22,118 nucleotides of DNA, taken from contig JAEWLX010000077.1 of assembly GCA_023457325.1 (NCBI GenBank), positions 1 through 22,118 on the forward strand. Reading direction: 5' to 3'. The position numbers and the translations under genes are program-made. Source of the DNA: Bacillota bacterium (GTDB taxonomy: Bacteria > Bacillota_I > Bacilli_A > RFN20 > CAG-826). The notes under the pieces were generated by a model. That model had not been told where the DNA came from. It did not search any database and saw nothing but the letters and a program-made list of their open reading frames with translations. Shown here piece by piece: positions 14,965 to 22,108 of the stretch; the first letter of the stretch is position 1, and every line of letters begins with the position of its first letter.

Positions 14965-16368
14965 ATGAGAATATCAGCCAAAGATTTTTCTATCGTCGTA
15001 AGCAAAATCGGAGATGAAATTGCTGGCAAATACATTCGCAAAATCATCTTTTATTCTAGCCGCATCTTTTTTCTACAACTTTCTTCAAGTAAACGCCGTT
15101 ATCTTATCATCAATCTAGACAATACTAATCCCTCTGTCTTTATCAGCGGCTTGAGCAATACACCTCCAACCTTAGTAAATCCTCTTTACCTATTTTTGAA
15201 AAAAGAAATGAACAATGCCTATATTGTTAACGTTTCGCAAATAAACAATGATCGGATTATTTGTTTTAAATACACCATAACTACTAGTGCGTATCAAACA
15301 GTAACAAGGCGCTTATACATCGAATTAATTTCCGCTCACCCTAATTTAATTCTTACCGATGATGAAGACAATATTCTTAATGCCTTTCGCAAGAACACAA
15401 TCGACGCGCCTCGTATCATTGCCCGTGGTTTTAAATATGAAAAGCCACTCACGACGTTGCAAAGCAAAACGGCATCCGATAAGCCTTTTGACTATGAAAA
15501 GTACACGAATTATGAATTAAGTCGTTTAAACCAATCATCAATGACGCGTAATCAGGAAAAGTTCATCAAAATTTATCGATTTGTCAATTCGAGAATTAAA
15601 GCCGCATCGCGAAAAATCGATAATATAAAAGCTGATGTCGAGAAGGCCAATATTCAATTGTCATATAAAGAATTAGGTGACGCCATCTTAGCTTATCCCG
15701 TTGACAAAAAGTGGCGCACCGACAAACTCGAAATAAACGGCAAGGTGATTCAATTAAATGGGCAAAAGACACTTGCCGAAAATGCACAGTCTTTTTACAA
15801 AATTTATAAGAAGGCTAAAAGCACAATTGCTTTGAGCGATAAACTAATCGCTGATGCTGAACAAGAATTAAATGAAAGTCTCTTTATTAAGGATTTCCTC
15901 TCCTCATCAACCGAAGACGAAATCGAACGTTTTGTCAGCCAAAACGCATTAATGACACCCAAAAATAAAATTCGCTTACCGGTTACCAAAAAATACGCTC
16001 CATATCTTTTAAAAGATAACGATACGGTTTTCTATTTTGGAAAAACGGCTGCCCAAAATGATTACTTGTCATTTGTTTATGCTTCCCGTCAGCATATCTG
16101 GTTTCATCTTCTTAATCAGCCGGGAGCCCACGTCATCATCAAAAAGCCAAATCCCACTAATGATGATTTGATCACCGCCGCCGAAATCGCTTTGTTATGT
16201 TCTGACCTAGACCGAGGCGAAGTAATGTATGCTACAAAAAAAGATGTTACCCGCGGAGAAAATAAAGGTGAAGCACACGTAAAGAAATACGAAACGATTT
16301 ATGTTTCTTTTATTCGCCCTTCAACTATAAACCTTTATAAGGCGGCCCATCGCCTCGAGGTCAAATAA
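14965..16368 (+). CDS. rqcH: RqcH-type ribosome quality-control protein (NFACT family), shortened
   Basis: Bacterial Rqc2/NEMF homologue that binds obstructed 50S subunits and recruits tRNA-Ala to add C-terminal alanine tails. NFACT-N covers about 1-160 and keeps the Asp-Arg pair (D96, R97 in NNDRI) needed for tailing in B. subtilis RqcH. A Lys-rich helical region (about 195-310) fits the coiled coil, and the NFACT-R domain is clear at about 345-455 with YFGKTAAQNDYLSF and WFHLLNQPGAHVIIKKP. At 467 residues it is some 100 shorter than the roughly 570 of B. subtilis; the missing part falls where the helix-hairpin-helix module should lie. Older annotations call this family fibronectin-binding protein. 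First gene of a two-gene unit with the LicA-like kinase. Confidence 0.92.
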   Translation: MRISAKDFSIVVSKIGDEIAGKYIRKIIFYSSRIFFLQLSSSKRRYLIINLDNTNPSVFISGLSNTPPTLVNPLYLFLKKEMNNAYIVNVSQINNDRIICFKYTITTSAYQTVTRRLYIELISAHPNLILTDDEDNILNAFRKNTIDAPRIIARGFKYEKPLTTLQSKTASDKPFDYEKYTNYELSRLNQSSMTRNQEKFIKIYRFVNSRIKAASRKIDNIKADVEKANIQLSYKELGDAILAYPVDKKWRTDKLEINGKVIQLNGQKTLAENAQSFYKIYKKAKSTIALSDKLIADAEQELNESLFIKDFLSSSTEDEIERFVSQNALMTPKNKIRLPVTKKYAPYLLKDNDTVFYFGKTAAQNDYLSFVYASRQHIWFHLLNQPGAHVIIKKPNPTNDDLITAAEIALLCSDLDRGEVMYATKKDVTRGENKGEAHVKKYETIYVSFIRPSTINLYKAAHRLEVK

Positions 16369-16369
16369 A

Positions 16370-17209
16370 ATGCCAACAACTAGTGAAATCAAAAACATTT
16401 ACCACGTTATCGCCGGAAAAAATGCCGAGAAGATTGAGCATCTCAAATCCGGTTTTTCTAATCACTCGTATTTAATTAATCGCCAACATGTTTTACGAAT
16501 CAAAAAATCATCTCGAGATCAGTTTTATAATTCGAAGCTTGAGGCGATATGCATTAATAAAGTTGCTCCACTAAAAATTTCGGAAAATGTCGTTTATTTT
16601 AATGAAAACGATGGTACCAAATTATCTCTTTACTTAAAGCGAACAAAAAAGATAGTATCACAACCAACAAATGAGCAAATGGCTTATGTTGCCAAAGCAT
16701 TAAAAAAACTCCATCGCGCTAAAATTAGCACCGGCGTTTCCTTTGATCTTTTCAACCGCCTTCGCTACTATAAATCAAAATGCGTTGACTATGTTGATAC
16801 GCTCTATGAGCGCAAGGTTATTTCTTCAGTCGAGAAGTTCATCTATCAAGATCCATTTGTCCTTTGTCATAATGATGTCGTTAACGGCAATCTCCTCTTT
16901 CGCAAAAGACAAGTATTCTTAATTGATTTTGAGTATGCCGCTGACAATAATCCCTTATTCGACTTGGCTAGTTTTATTAGCGAAAATGATATTGTCGATG
17001 ATAAATCACGACGTTACTTTTTAAGACAATATTACGGGAAAAGTGTCGACGAAAAACAATTTCGGCATCTGCTTCGCTTGATCGAACTTCAGGATATTTT
17101 ATGGTATTACTGGGCGCAGATGCACTATGTCCAAACTAAAGAAGTCATTTATAAGCGAATTGCTCATCATAAATGGAAAGCGATTATCAAAAACGCCTCG
17201 TCACATTGA
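16370..17209 (+). CDS. LicA/choline kinase-family phosphotransferase
   Basis: Small-molecule kinase of the APH/choline kinase superfamily, 279 residues. The catalytic HxDxxxxN motif is H167, D169, N174 (LCHNDVVNGNLL) and the metal-binding DFE is D186-E188 (FLIDFEYA), followed by NPLFDLASF (194-202), typical of LicA-like choline or ethanolamine kinases. The N-terminal lobe includes LKSGFSNHSYLI (25-36), a Gly/Ser/Asn loop, and VLRIKK with the ATP lysine. The substrate could be choline, ethanolamine, thiamine or another alcohol; the sequence does not decide. It starts two bases after the rqcH stop with GAGG nine bases upstream, and its stop codon lies inside the terminator hairpin. Confidence 0.85.
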   Translation: MPTTSEIKNIYHVIAGKNAEKIEHLKSGFSNHSYLINRQHVLRIKKSSRDQFYNSKLEAICINKVAPLKISENVVYFNENDGTKLSLYLKRTKKIVSQPTNEQMAYVAKALKKLHRAKISTGVSFDLFNRLRYYKSKCVDYVDTLYERKVISSVEKFIYQDPFVLCHNDVVNGNLLFRKRQVFLIDFEYAADNNPLFDLASFISENDIVDDKSRRYFLRQYYGKSVDEKQFRHLLRLIELQDILWYYWAQMHYVQTKEVIYKRIAHHKWKAIIKNASSH

Positions 17210-17220
17210 CAAGGCGTTTT
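17190..17220. terminator. Intrinsic terminator between the LicA-like gene and ppa
   Basis: AAAACGCCT (17190-17198) pairs with AGGCGTTTT (17212-17220); inside, GTCA pairs with TGAC around a CAT loop. The left arm and loop are coding sequence, and the stop TGA lies in the inner stem. T-runs on both strands suggest it serves the convergent ppa too. Confidence 0.85.
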
Positions 17221-17233
17221 ACTTTTTTATCTT

Positions 17234-17782
17234 TTAATAAACAAATGGTTCGTATTCGACAAATTTATCTTCATAAGCTTTTAAACATTTAGCCACAACT
17301 TCACGAGCATATTTAGCGCCCTTCATCCGATTGACAATCGTCTTTTTATTTTCCAGTTGCTTATAAACGCGAAAAAAGTGACGTATTTCATTGGAAACGT
17401 GAGGAGGTAACTCGCGAATATCTTTATAGATATTGTAGATTGGGTCGTTTTTGCAAACGGCAATAATCTTTTCGTCAAGATACCCGCCATCAATCATCTC
17501 TAAAACACCGATGGGATAGCATTCGACCAACGCTAAGGGAACAATCGATTCGGAAGAAAGGACTAAAACATCAAGTGGATCGAGATCTTCAGCATATGTT
17601 AAGGGGATAAAGCCATAATTTTGCGGATAATGGGTTGAAGTATATAAAATGCGATCAAGAATAAGCGTTCCTGTTTGTTTTTCCAGTTCATACTTGTTCT
17701 TGCTACCTTTAGATATTTCGATACACGCCAAAAAGCTTTCGGGTTTAATCCGCTCTTTAGGTGCCATGTGCCATACATTCAT
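17234..17782 (-). CDS. ppa: Inorganic pyrophosphatase, family I
   Basis: Hydrolyses PPi to two phosphates and pulls biosynthetic reactions forward. From ATG 17782 the protein has 182 residues, normal for soluble family I enzymes. ISKGSKNKYELEKQTG (23-38) and YTSTHYPQNYGFIP (47-60) carry substrate-binding residues; EDLDPLDVL (65-73) supplies the three metal-binding aspartates D66, D68, D71, and D103 lies in LDEKIIAV. The frame is open up to 17854, but a consensus promoter lies between 17807 and 17836, and GAGG seven bases before ATG 17782 plus the family-like MNVWHM start decide for the shorter form. Converges on the LicA-like gene. Confidence 0.95.
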   Translation of the reverse strand: MNVWHMAPKERIKPESFLACIEISKGSKNKYELEKQTGTLILDRILYTSTHYPQNYGFIPLTYAEDLDPLDVLVLSSESIVPLALVECYPIGVLEMIDGGYLDEKIIAVCKNDPIYNIYKDIRELPPHVSNEIRHFFRVYKQLENKKTIVNRMKGAKYAREVVAKCLKAYEDKFVEYEPFVY

Positions 17783-17806
17783 AAGTGTTCCTCGTTCAAT
17801 AGAATT

Positions 17807-17836
17807 ATTATAACAATCGTACATAAACAATAACAA
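17807..17836 (-). promoter_or_regulatory. ppa promoter
   Basis: Minus strand: TTGTTA (17836-17831), 18-base spacer, TATAAT (17812-17807) preceded by TGT, so an extended -10. About 25 bases to the ATG, leaving room for the GAGG ribosome site. Confidence 0.75.
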
Positions 17837-17903
17837 GAACAAGCCGTTTACCAAAACAATAGCTCTCCTTCAAGACAAGTTACTTTTTTTCTATTTTTGG
17901 CGG

Positions 17904-17912
17904 TGCTATACT
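17904..17912 (+). promoter_or_regulatory. Extended -10 promoter of the lipoprotein gene, leaderless
   Basis: TGCTATACT ends seven bases before the ATG at 17920. No Shine-Dalgarno motif lies between. Same arrangement as at rqcH and the 4575 gene. Confidence 0.65.
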
Positions 17913-17919
17913 ACGTAAT

Positions 17920-18762
17920 ATGAAATTTAAGCATTTATCAGTTTTCTTATTAACACCGCTCTTGCTTAGTTCGTGTGGTCATCGCCCTTCGGATATTATT
18001 CGCATTGAAAAAAATGGTGAGTTATATCAAATGACAGAACCCGTTGTCGGTAGTAACTATGATAATTATCTCCGCCACACAGATAGCGAAGAAATACTAT
18101 CTCTTTTAGATAATAACGAACCATTTATCTTTTATGTTCTCGCTGAAACGTGCTCAAGTTGCCTGGCCTTTAAGCCAAATTTGCTACGCTATGTCTATGA
18201 AACATCGGCCCTAGTTTATTATCTTAACGCTTCCAATAATGATGATTATTTGGAATATTCAAAAATTTGGCAACAATATCAAGATATTTTTATCGCTAAT
18301 TTGGAAGTGCCTTACTTACTAATTTTTGAAACTAACAGCACTTATGCCAAAGGAGCGGTTAGCAAAATGACTGCTTCAACATACTCACCCTTTGAAACGA
18401 TGATGAATCAACTAGTAAGAGTGAGCAATATGTATTCACTTGCTACTTATCAATCAGTAATGCATCACCTAAACGAAGATGACGATGTCTTATATTTTTT
18501 ATATGATCGAAATAATGAAAGAGCCAGAAACATTTATGTTAATAAAATATTCCCAAAGGCTAGAGACAGTGAAAAGTCGATTAAGATTGTCGACTTATAT
18601 CGCTTTAGTGAGGAAGATGGTATTTCTTTAAGAGAAACATTTGAACTCGGCGAAACAATCGCTCCTGCCGCTTATTATTATGTCGACGGCCAATTTGAAG
18701 AAGCTCATCTGTTTGGTCTTGATGATGTTTCCGATCAGCAATTTCTTGATTCTTATTTATAA
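17920..18762 (+). CDS. Thioredoxin-like lipoprotein
   Basis: Predicted surface lipoprotein of 280 residues. The signal peptide (MKFKHLSVFLLTPLLLSSCG) ends in a lipobox with C19 as the lipidated cysteine. The first domain (about 50-170) looks like thioredoxin: strand FIFYVLAET, then CSSC (C78, C81) at the start of a helix, and VPYLLIFE (130-137) with the cis-proline P131. The second half (about 180-280) has a similar order, strand VLYFLYDRN, and IAPAAYYYVDG with P249, but no cysteine pair, so it may be a second, redox-inactive thioredoxin fold. Likely acts outside the membrane in thiol exchange or as a redox-linked binding protein; no partner is encoded nearby. Monocistronic with its own promoter and terminator. 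Confidence 0.82.
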   Translation: MKFKHLSVFLLTPLLLSSCGHRPSDIIRIEKNGELYQMTEPVVGSNYDNYLRHTDSEEILSLLDNNEPFIFYVLAETCSSCLAFKPNLLRYVYETSALVYYLNASNNDDYLEYSKIWQQYQDIFIANLEVPYLLIFETNSTYAKGAVSKMTASTYSPFETMMNQLVRVSNMYSLATYQSVMHHLNEDDDVLYFLYDRNNERARNIYVNKIFPKARDSEKSIKIVDLYRFSEEDGISLRETFELGETIAPAAYYYVDGQFEEAHLFGLDDVSDQQFLDSYL

Positions 18763-18766
18763 TAAA

Positions 18767-18802
18767 AACCGGATCTCATTAATGATGACCCGGTTATTTT
18801 TT
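18767..18802. terminator. Intrinsic terminator between the lipoprotein gene and pfp
   Basis: AACCGG (18767-18772) pairs with CCGGTT (18790-18795), with an inner TCAT/ATGA pairing and a T-run after it; an A-run before the left arm gives a T-run on the minus strand. It can serve both convergent genes. Confidence 0.8.
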
Positions 18803-20006
18803 ACTTAACTTTTACTCTTTTTAAAACAGCCGACTTATACATGCCGTTTTCGAATTTAATGTCGACTGATCCCTGAATTAAGGGCAAACAATATCGACGG
18901 AAGGATTCATCCATATGACCCGGACCCGCCATCATTGATTGAGGAACAATCCGTTCAGCGTTAGCAATTTTAGCGATATCTTCTGGAACATATTCGACTT
19001 GATATGGGTCATCGCTTAAACGCTTGATGCAAACCATCTCTCCAGTATGACCTTCAAGTGCTAATTTGACGGCAAGACTTCCACAGGCAATCGCTTCTTC
19101 TTGATCGACTTTACTCACGAGAAGAGGATCTGCTCTCTGCGGTAATGATAACTCAATTGAACGTGTCGGAAGATCAAGGCGAACTTCGACCATGTCAGCA
19201 AGTTCGTCGCCTACACCACCAAGTTGTACGTGATTAAAGGCGTCAACGCGCGCTTTTGTCATATCGCGTTCAAAGGAAATACCTTCCGAAATCACGACAA
19301 TGGCATTGCCTTTTTCATCGAATAATCTTTTGACATCTCTTAAAAAGTCATCGACATTAAATGGATTTTCCGGCAAATAGATTAAATCAGGTCTTGTTTC
19401 TTCCGGTAATAAATCAACTGAAGCAGTAAGCCAACCAGCATTTCGCCCCATCAGTTCGATTATATAAACCTTGCCACGTTTATAAACGCGAGCGTCCACA
19501 CAAATCGACTTGACAGTATTAACAACGTGTTTGGCGGCGCTTGCAAAACCGAGCGAATGGTCGGTTAAGGCTAAATCGTTATCAACTGTTTTAGGGACAC
19601 CCATAACTTTACAGTCATAGCCAATTTCTTTGCATAGCAATGATAGCTTATGACAAGTATCCATCGAATCATTGCCACCATTAACGAAAACGTAACCAAT
19701 ATTATACTTTTTTAAAGTATCAATAATGCTCATGTATTGCTTGTCGTGTAAATCTTTTGGAAGCTTGTAACGCGTTGAACCTAAAGCTGCCCCAGGAGTT
19801 TGTTTAAGTAATTCAATTGTCTCTTCATCTTCTTGACCAAGATCAATTAAATCATCAACAATTAAACCTTCAACACCATAAAGGGAACCATAAATCTTAT
19901 CAATTTTATCTGAATGCTTTTTTGCCTCAATAATCGCGCCATAAAGCGAGGTGTTAATTACGGCCGTCGGACCACCGCTTTGAATATAGACCATTGATTT
20001 TTTCAT
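18801..20006 (-). CDS. pfp: Pyrophosphate-dependent 6-phosphofructokinase
   Basis: Phosphorylates fructose 6-phosphate with PPi, a reversible glycolytic step. 401 residues. The donor choice can be read from two sites: GGNDS (110-114) carries Asp where ATP enzymes have Gly (GGDGS), and PKTVDND (138-144) has Lys where ATP enzymes have Gly (PGTIDND); both are the PPi pattern. The first Asp of the usual GGDDS is Asn here, a variant I believe occurs in related clostridial-type enzymes. MGRNAGW (186-192) and the N-terminal GGPTAVIN (11-18) are also typical. TAGGAG precedes ATG 20006. A cre-like site lies about 70 bases upstream. ppa, two genes away, competes for the same PPi. Confidence 0.93.
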   Translation of the reverse strand: MKKSMVYIQSGGPTAVINTSLYGAIIEAKKHSDKIDKIYGSLYGVEGLIVDDLIDLGQEDEETIELLKQTPGAALGSTRYKLPKDLHDKQYMSIIDTLKKYNIGYVFVNGGNDSMDTCHKLSLLCKEIGYDCKVMGVPKTVDNDLALTDHSLGFASAAKHVVNTVKSICVDARVYKRGKVYIIELMGRNAGWLTASVDLLPEETRPDLIYLPENPFNVDDFLRDVKRLFDEKGNAIVVISEGISFERDMTKARVDAFNHVQLGGVGDELADMVEVRLDLPTRSIELSLPQRADPLLVSKVDQEEAIACGSLAVKLALEGHTGEMVCIKRLSDDPYQVEYVPEDIAKIANAERIVPQSMMAGPGHMDESFRRYCLPLIQGSVDIKFENGMYKSAVLKRVKVK

Positions 20007-20074
20007 GTTTTAATCTCCTAAATATTCTGATGTGTCATTTTCGTAAATAAAGCGAGAATTTTCTTTGTTAGTTT

Positions 20075-20088
20075 TCGAGAACGCTTTC
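20075..20088. promoter_or_regulatory. cre-like operator upstream of pfp
   Basis: CGAGAACGCTTTCT agrees with the CcpA cre consensus TGWAARCGYTWNCW at 12 of 14 positions. It is on the pfp side of the divergent region, about 70-80 bases before the pfp ATG. A candidate only; a LacI-family regulator other than CcpA could also use such a site. Confidence 0.4.
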
Positions 20089-20231
20089 TAACGTTGAATA
20101 GTGATATTGGATATTAGCTGTTTATAACAACATCGCCTATAATTCTAAGGAATTATCAAAACAAAGTAAAGAAATCATCTTTATAATCAGTGAGTAATAA
20201 AACATAAGTAGCAAAACTAATTCAAAAAGAT

Positions 20232-20251
20232 AGAAGCTATGCTTCTTTTTT
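20232..20251. terminator. Terminator-like hairpin in the intergenic region
   Basis: AGAAGC and GCTTCT form a 6-bp stem with a TAT loop, followed by T6. No annotated gene ends before it on the plus strand; it may end a small transcript starting near 20150, or protect against transcripts from upstream. On the minus strand it is followed by ATCTTTTT. Confidence 0.45.
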
Positions 20252-20299
20252 CAAGATAATTAGTCTTTCTATGTTAAATCAGGAAGAGAACGGCTAAAA

Positions 20300-20313
20300 T
20301 GTAAGCGGTTGCA
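20300..20313. promoter_or_regulatory. cre-like operator overlapping the -35 of the uridine kinase-like gene
   Basis: TGTAAGCGGTTGCA matches the cre consensus TGWAARCGYTWNCW at 13 of 14 positions (G for Y in position 9). Its last five bases are also in the -35 TTGCAT, so a bound CcpA/LacI-type protein would repress. Confidence 0.55.
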
Positions 20314-20337
20314 TTGGCAAGATTAATCTTGTATTAT
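20309..20337 (+). promoter_or_regulatory. Promoter of the uridine kinase-like gene
   Basis: TTGCAT (20309-20314), 17-base spacer, TATTAT (20332-20337). Start of transcription expected near 20344, giving a leader of about 25 bases with GGGAGG. Confidence 0.7.
20319..20330. repeat. 12-bp perfect palindrome in the promoter spacer
   Basis: AAGATTAATCTT is fully symmetric and fills most of the spacer between -35 and -10 of the promoter at 20309-20337, directly after the cre-like site. Likely operator position; regulator unknown. Confidence 0.45.
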
Positions 20338-20368
20338 CTTACTACACGCCCAATTGGGAGGTATCCAC

Positions 20369-22018
20369 ATGGCATTCACATTGAAGTATCAAGGCAATGA
20401 AAAAAGCTTTGAAAAAAAGGTCGCCCTGCTCGACCTAGTAGCAGATCCAAAAAAAGAGTTCGTCTGTGCAAAAGTCAATAATCGCATTCGCGAATTAACT
20501 TATGAAGTTTATTATGACGCTGAAGTTGAGTTTCTCACCGTCAAAGATACAGATGCTATTAGCACTTATGAAACTTCTCTACGTTATTTAGTTGCGATGG
20601 CCTTTCATCGCGCCTATCCCGAACTAGAAGTTCGTTTTAGTTATAACGTCTCTCGTTCGATTTTTGTTCAGATTTTGAATAATTCTCGACATAGCGACAT
20701 GGCAATGCTTAAAACAATTACCGAGGAAATGGACAAAATCGTCGCTGCTGATTATCCATTGAATCGCATGATTGTGACCAAGGAAGAAGCTCGCGAAATT
20801 TATATTAAGCGACAATTAAACGATAAATTAGAGCTACTTAAGTATCGTCCTGAGAAAACGGTTCATCTTTATGATTGCGATGGCTATCTTAACTATATGT
20901 ATGGAAGGATGGTTCCCTCAACTGGTTACCTTACGAAATACAAAACTCGTCTTTATTCACCAGGCGTTATTGTTCAATACCCTCGGGCTGAAGCTGGAGG
21001 AGAAATACCAAAGTTTGAAGATGCCCCAACTTTTGGTAGGACACTTAAAGCTTCGCATGCTTGGGGAAAAATCGCTGGTGCGGATTCCGTTTACGGAATT
21101 AATGAACATATTAAAAAAGATGGTGTCATCGATTTTATCAATATGTGTGAAACAAGGCATAACCGTATGTTAACCGAGCTTGGTAACGCCATCGAAAGCG
21201 ATATTGATACCATTCGCCTTATTTGTATTGCCGGTCCATCTTCTAGTGGAAAGACGACTTTCTCGAATCGTCTGCGCATTGAATTGATGTCCCGCGGCAT
21301 TAAACCTATTCGTTTGAGTATCGACGACTACTATCTTCCAAAAAATGAAGTTCCAAAGGATGAAAATGGCGATCCTGACTTAGAATCAATTAACGCCCTT
21401 GATGTTGAATTGTTTAACCAAAATATGCTCGATTTAATTAGCGGTAAGGAAGTTCAACTTCCTCGTTTCGATTTCAAAATTGGTAAGCGCGTAGCCGGTA
21501 GGACACTCAAGGTGCCACACAATCAGCCCATTATTATCGAGGGCATTCATGCTTTGAATGATTTATTAACAATTAACATTCCTAAGCATCAAAAATTTAA
21601 GATTTATATTTCCCCTCAGGCCCAAATTAACTTCGATAATCACAATCCAATGTCCTTAACTGATTTGCGTTTACTACGACGCATTGTACGTGATAAAAAG
21701 TATCGCAATGCTTCTGCCGAAGAAACAATGAGTATGTGGCCAAGCGTAAGAAAAGGCGAATTCACCTGGATTTATAACACCCAAGAAGGAGCTGATTACG
21801 TTTTCAATTCCTTATTGAGTTATGAGCTATCGGTCATGAAAAAATACGCAATGCCCCTTTTAACAAACATCGATACAAACTCCATTTATTTCCCGGTCGC
21901 TGAAAGGCTAATTCGTCTTCTGAAGTATTTTGATGATATGCCTGATGAATGGGTCCCTAATAATTCACTGCTAAGAGAATTTATTGGTGGATCTTGCTAC
22001 GCAAATGTCGATGTATAA
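20369..22018 (+). CDS. Uridine kinase-family protein with N-terminal TGS/ThrRS-like domains
   Basis: 549 residues from ATG 20369. Residues 1 to about 60 resemble a TGS-type beta-grasp domain, about 60-265 resemble the second (editing-like) domain of threonyl-tRNA synthetase, and about 280-490 are a P-loop kinase of the uridine kinase/phosphoribulokinase family: Walker A GPSSSGKTTF (289-298), SIDDYYLPK (317-325), and IIIEGIHALND (388-398). The fusion is known in Firmicutes and some thermophiles, but its substrate is not established to my knowledge; nucleoside phosphorylation is the database-style guess. An upstream in-frame TTG at 20354 is rejected because the ribosome site GGGAGG lies inside that extension, seven bases before the ATG. 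Own promoter with cre-like operator and a strong terminator: a single-gene unit. Confidence 0.9.
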   Translation: MAFTLKYQGNEKSFEKKVALLDLVADPKKEFVCAKVNNRIRELTYEVYYDAEVEFLTVKDTDAISTYETSLRYLVAMAFHRAYPELEVRFSYNVSRSIFVQILNNSRHSDMAMLKTITEEMDKIVAADYPLNRMIVTKEEAREIYIKRQLNDKLELLKYRPEKTVHLYDCDGYLNYMYGRMVPSTGYLTKYKTRLYSPGVIVQYPRAEAGGEIPKFEDAPTFGRTLKASHAWGKIAGADSVYGINEHIKKDGVIDFINMCETRHNRMLTELGNAIESDIDTIRLICIAGPSSSGKTTFSNRLRIELMSRGIKPIRLSIDDYYLPKNEVPKDENGDPDLESINALDVELFNQNMLDLISGKEVQLPRFDFKIGKRVAGRTLKVPHNQPIIIEGIHALNDLLTINIPKHQKFKIYISPQAQINFDNHNPMSLTDLRLLRRIVRDKKYRNASAEETMSMWPSVRKGEFTWIYNTQEGADYVFNSLLSYELSVMKKYAMPLLTNIDTNSIYFPVAERLIRLLKYFDDMPDEWVPNNSLLREFIGGSCYANVDV

Positions 22019-22043
22019 TTCGATTATTAGTCGAAAATATTTG

Positions 22044-22076
22044 AAGTAGGCGAGGATTAATCTCGCCTACTTTTTT
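22044..22076 (+). terminator. Strong intrinsic terminator after the uridine kinase-like gene
   Basis: AAGTAGGCGAG (22044-22054) and CTCGCCTACTT (22062-22072) form a perfect 11-bp stem with a 7-base loop, followed by a T-run to 22076. Confidence 0.93.
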
Positions 22077-22084
22077 GATATAAT
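22076..22084 (+). promoter_or_regulatory. Extended -10 promoter of the gene at the right edge
   Basis: TGATATAAT begins at the last T of the preceding terminator's T-run. The -35 position would fall in the terminator stem and is poor. About 24 bases to the next ATG. Confidence 0.5.
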
Positions 22085-22108
22085 AAAGACGAAAGTGATG
22101 ATATCGAC

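Larger units (their letters stand above)
20007..20368. other. 362-base intergenic regulatory region between pfp and the uridine kinase-like gene
   Basis: No open frame of note. From left to right it holds: the pfp leader with AGGAG (complement, 20015-20025 area), a cre-like motif at 20075-20088, a TATAAT at 20138-20143 (plus strand, poor -35), a short A-rich stretch, a hairpin with T-run at 20232-20251, a second cre-like motif at 20300-20313 overlapping the -35, a 12-bp palindrome in the spacer, the promoter of the downstream gene and its GGGAGG site. The stretch 20144-20251 could be a small RNA of about 100 bases, not identified. Confidence 0.6.

Noticed and set aside
17783..17854. Longer N-terminus for Ppa
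   Set aside because: It would contain the promoter; the shorter start has GAGG and the family's usual beginning.
20354..20368. TTG start for the uridine kinase-like protein
   Set aside because: The Shine-Dalgarno GGGAGG is inside this extension and correctly spaced for ATG 20369.
20007..20368. Riboswitch or T-box leader upstream of the uridine kinase-like gene
   Set aside because: The gene's promoter lies only about 30 bases before its ATG, and no T-box motif or known aptamer pattern was recognised in the region.
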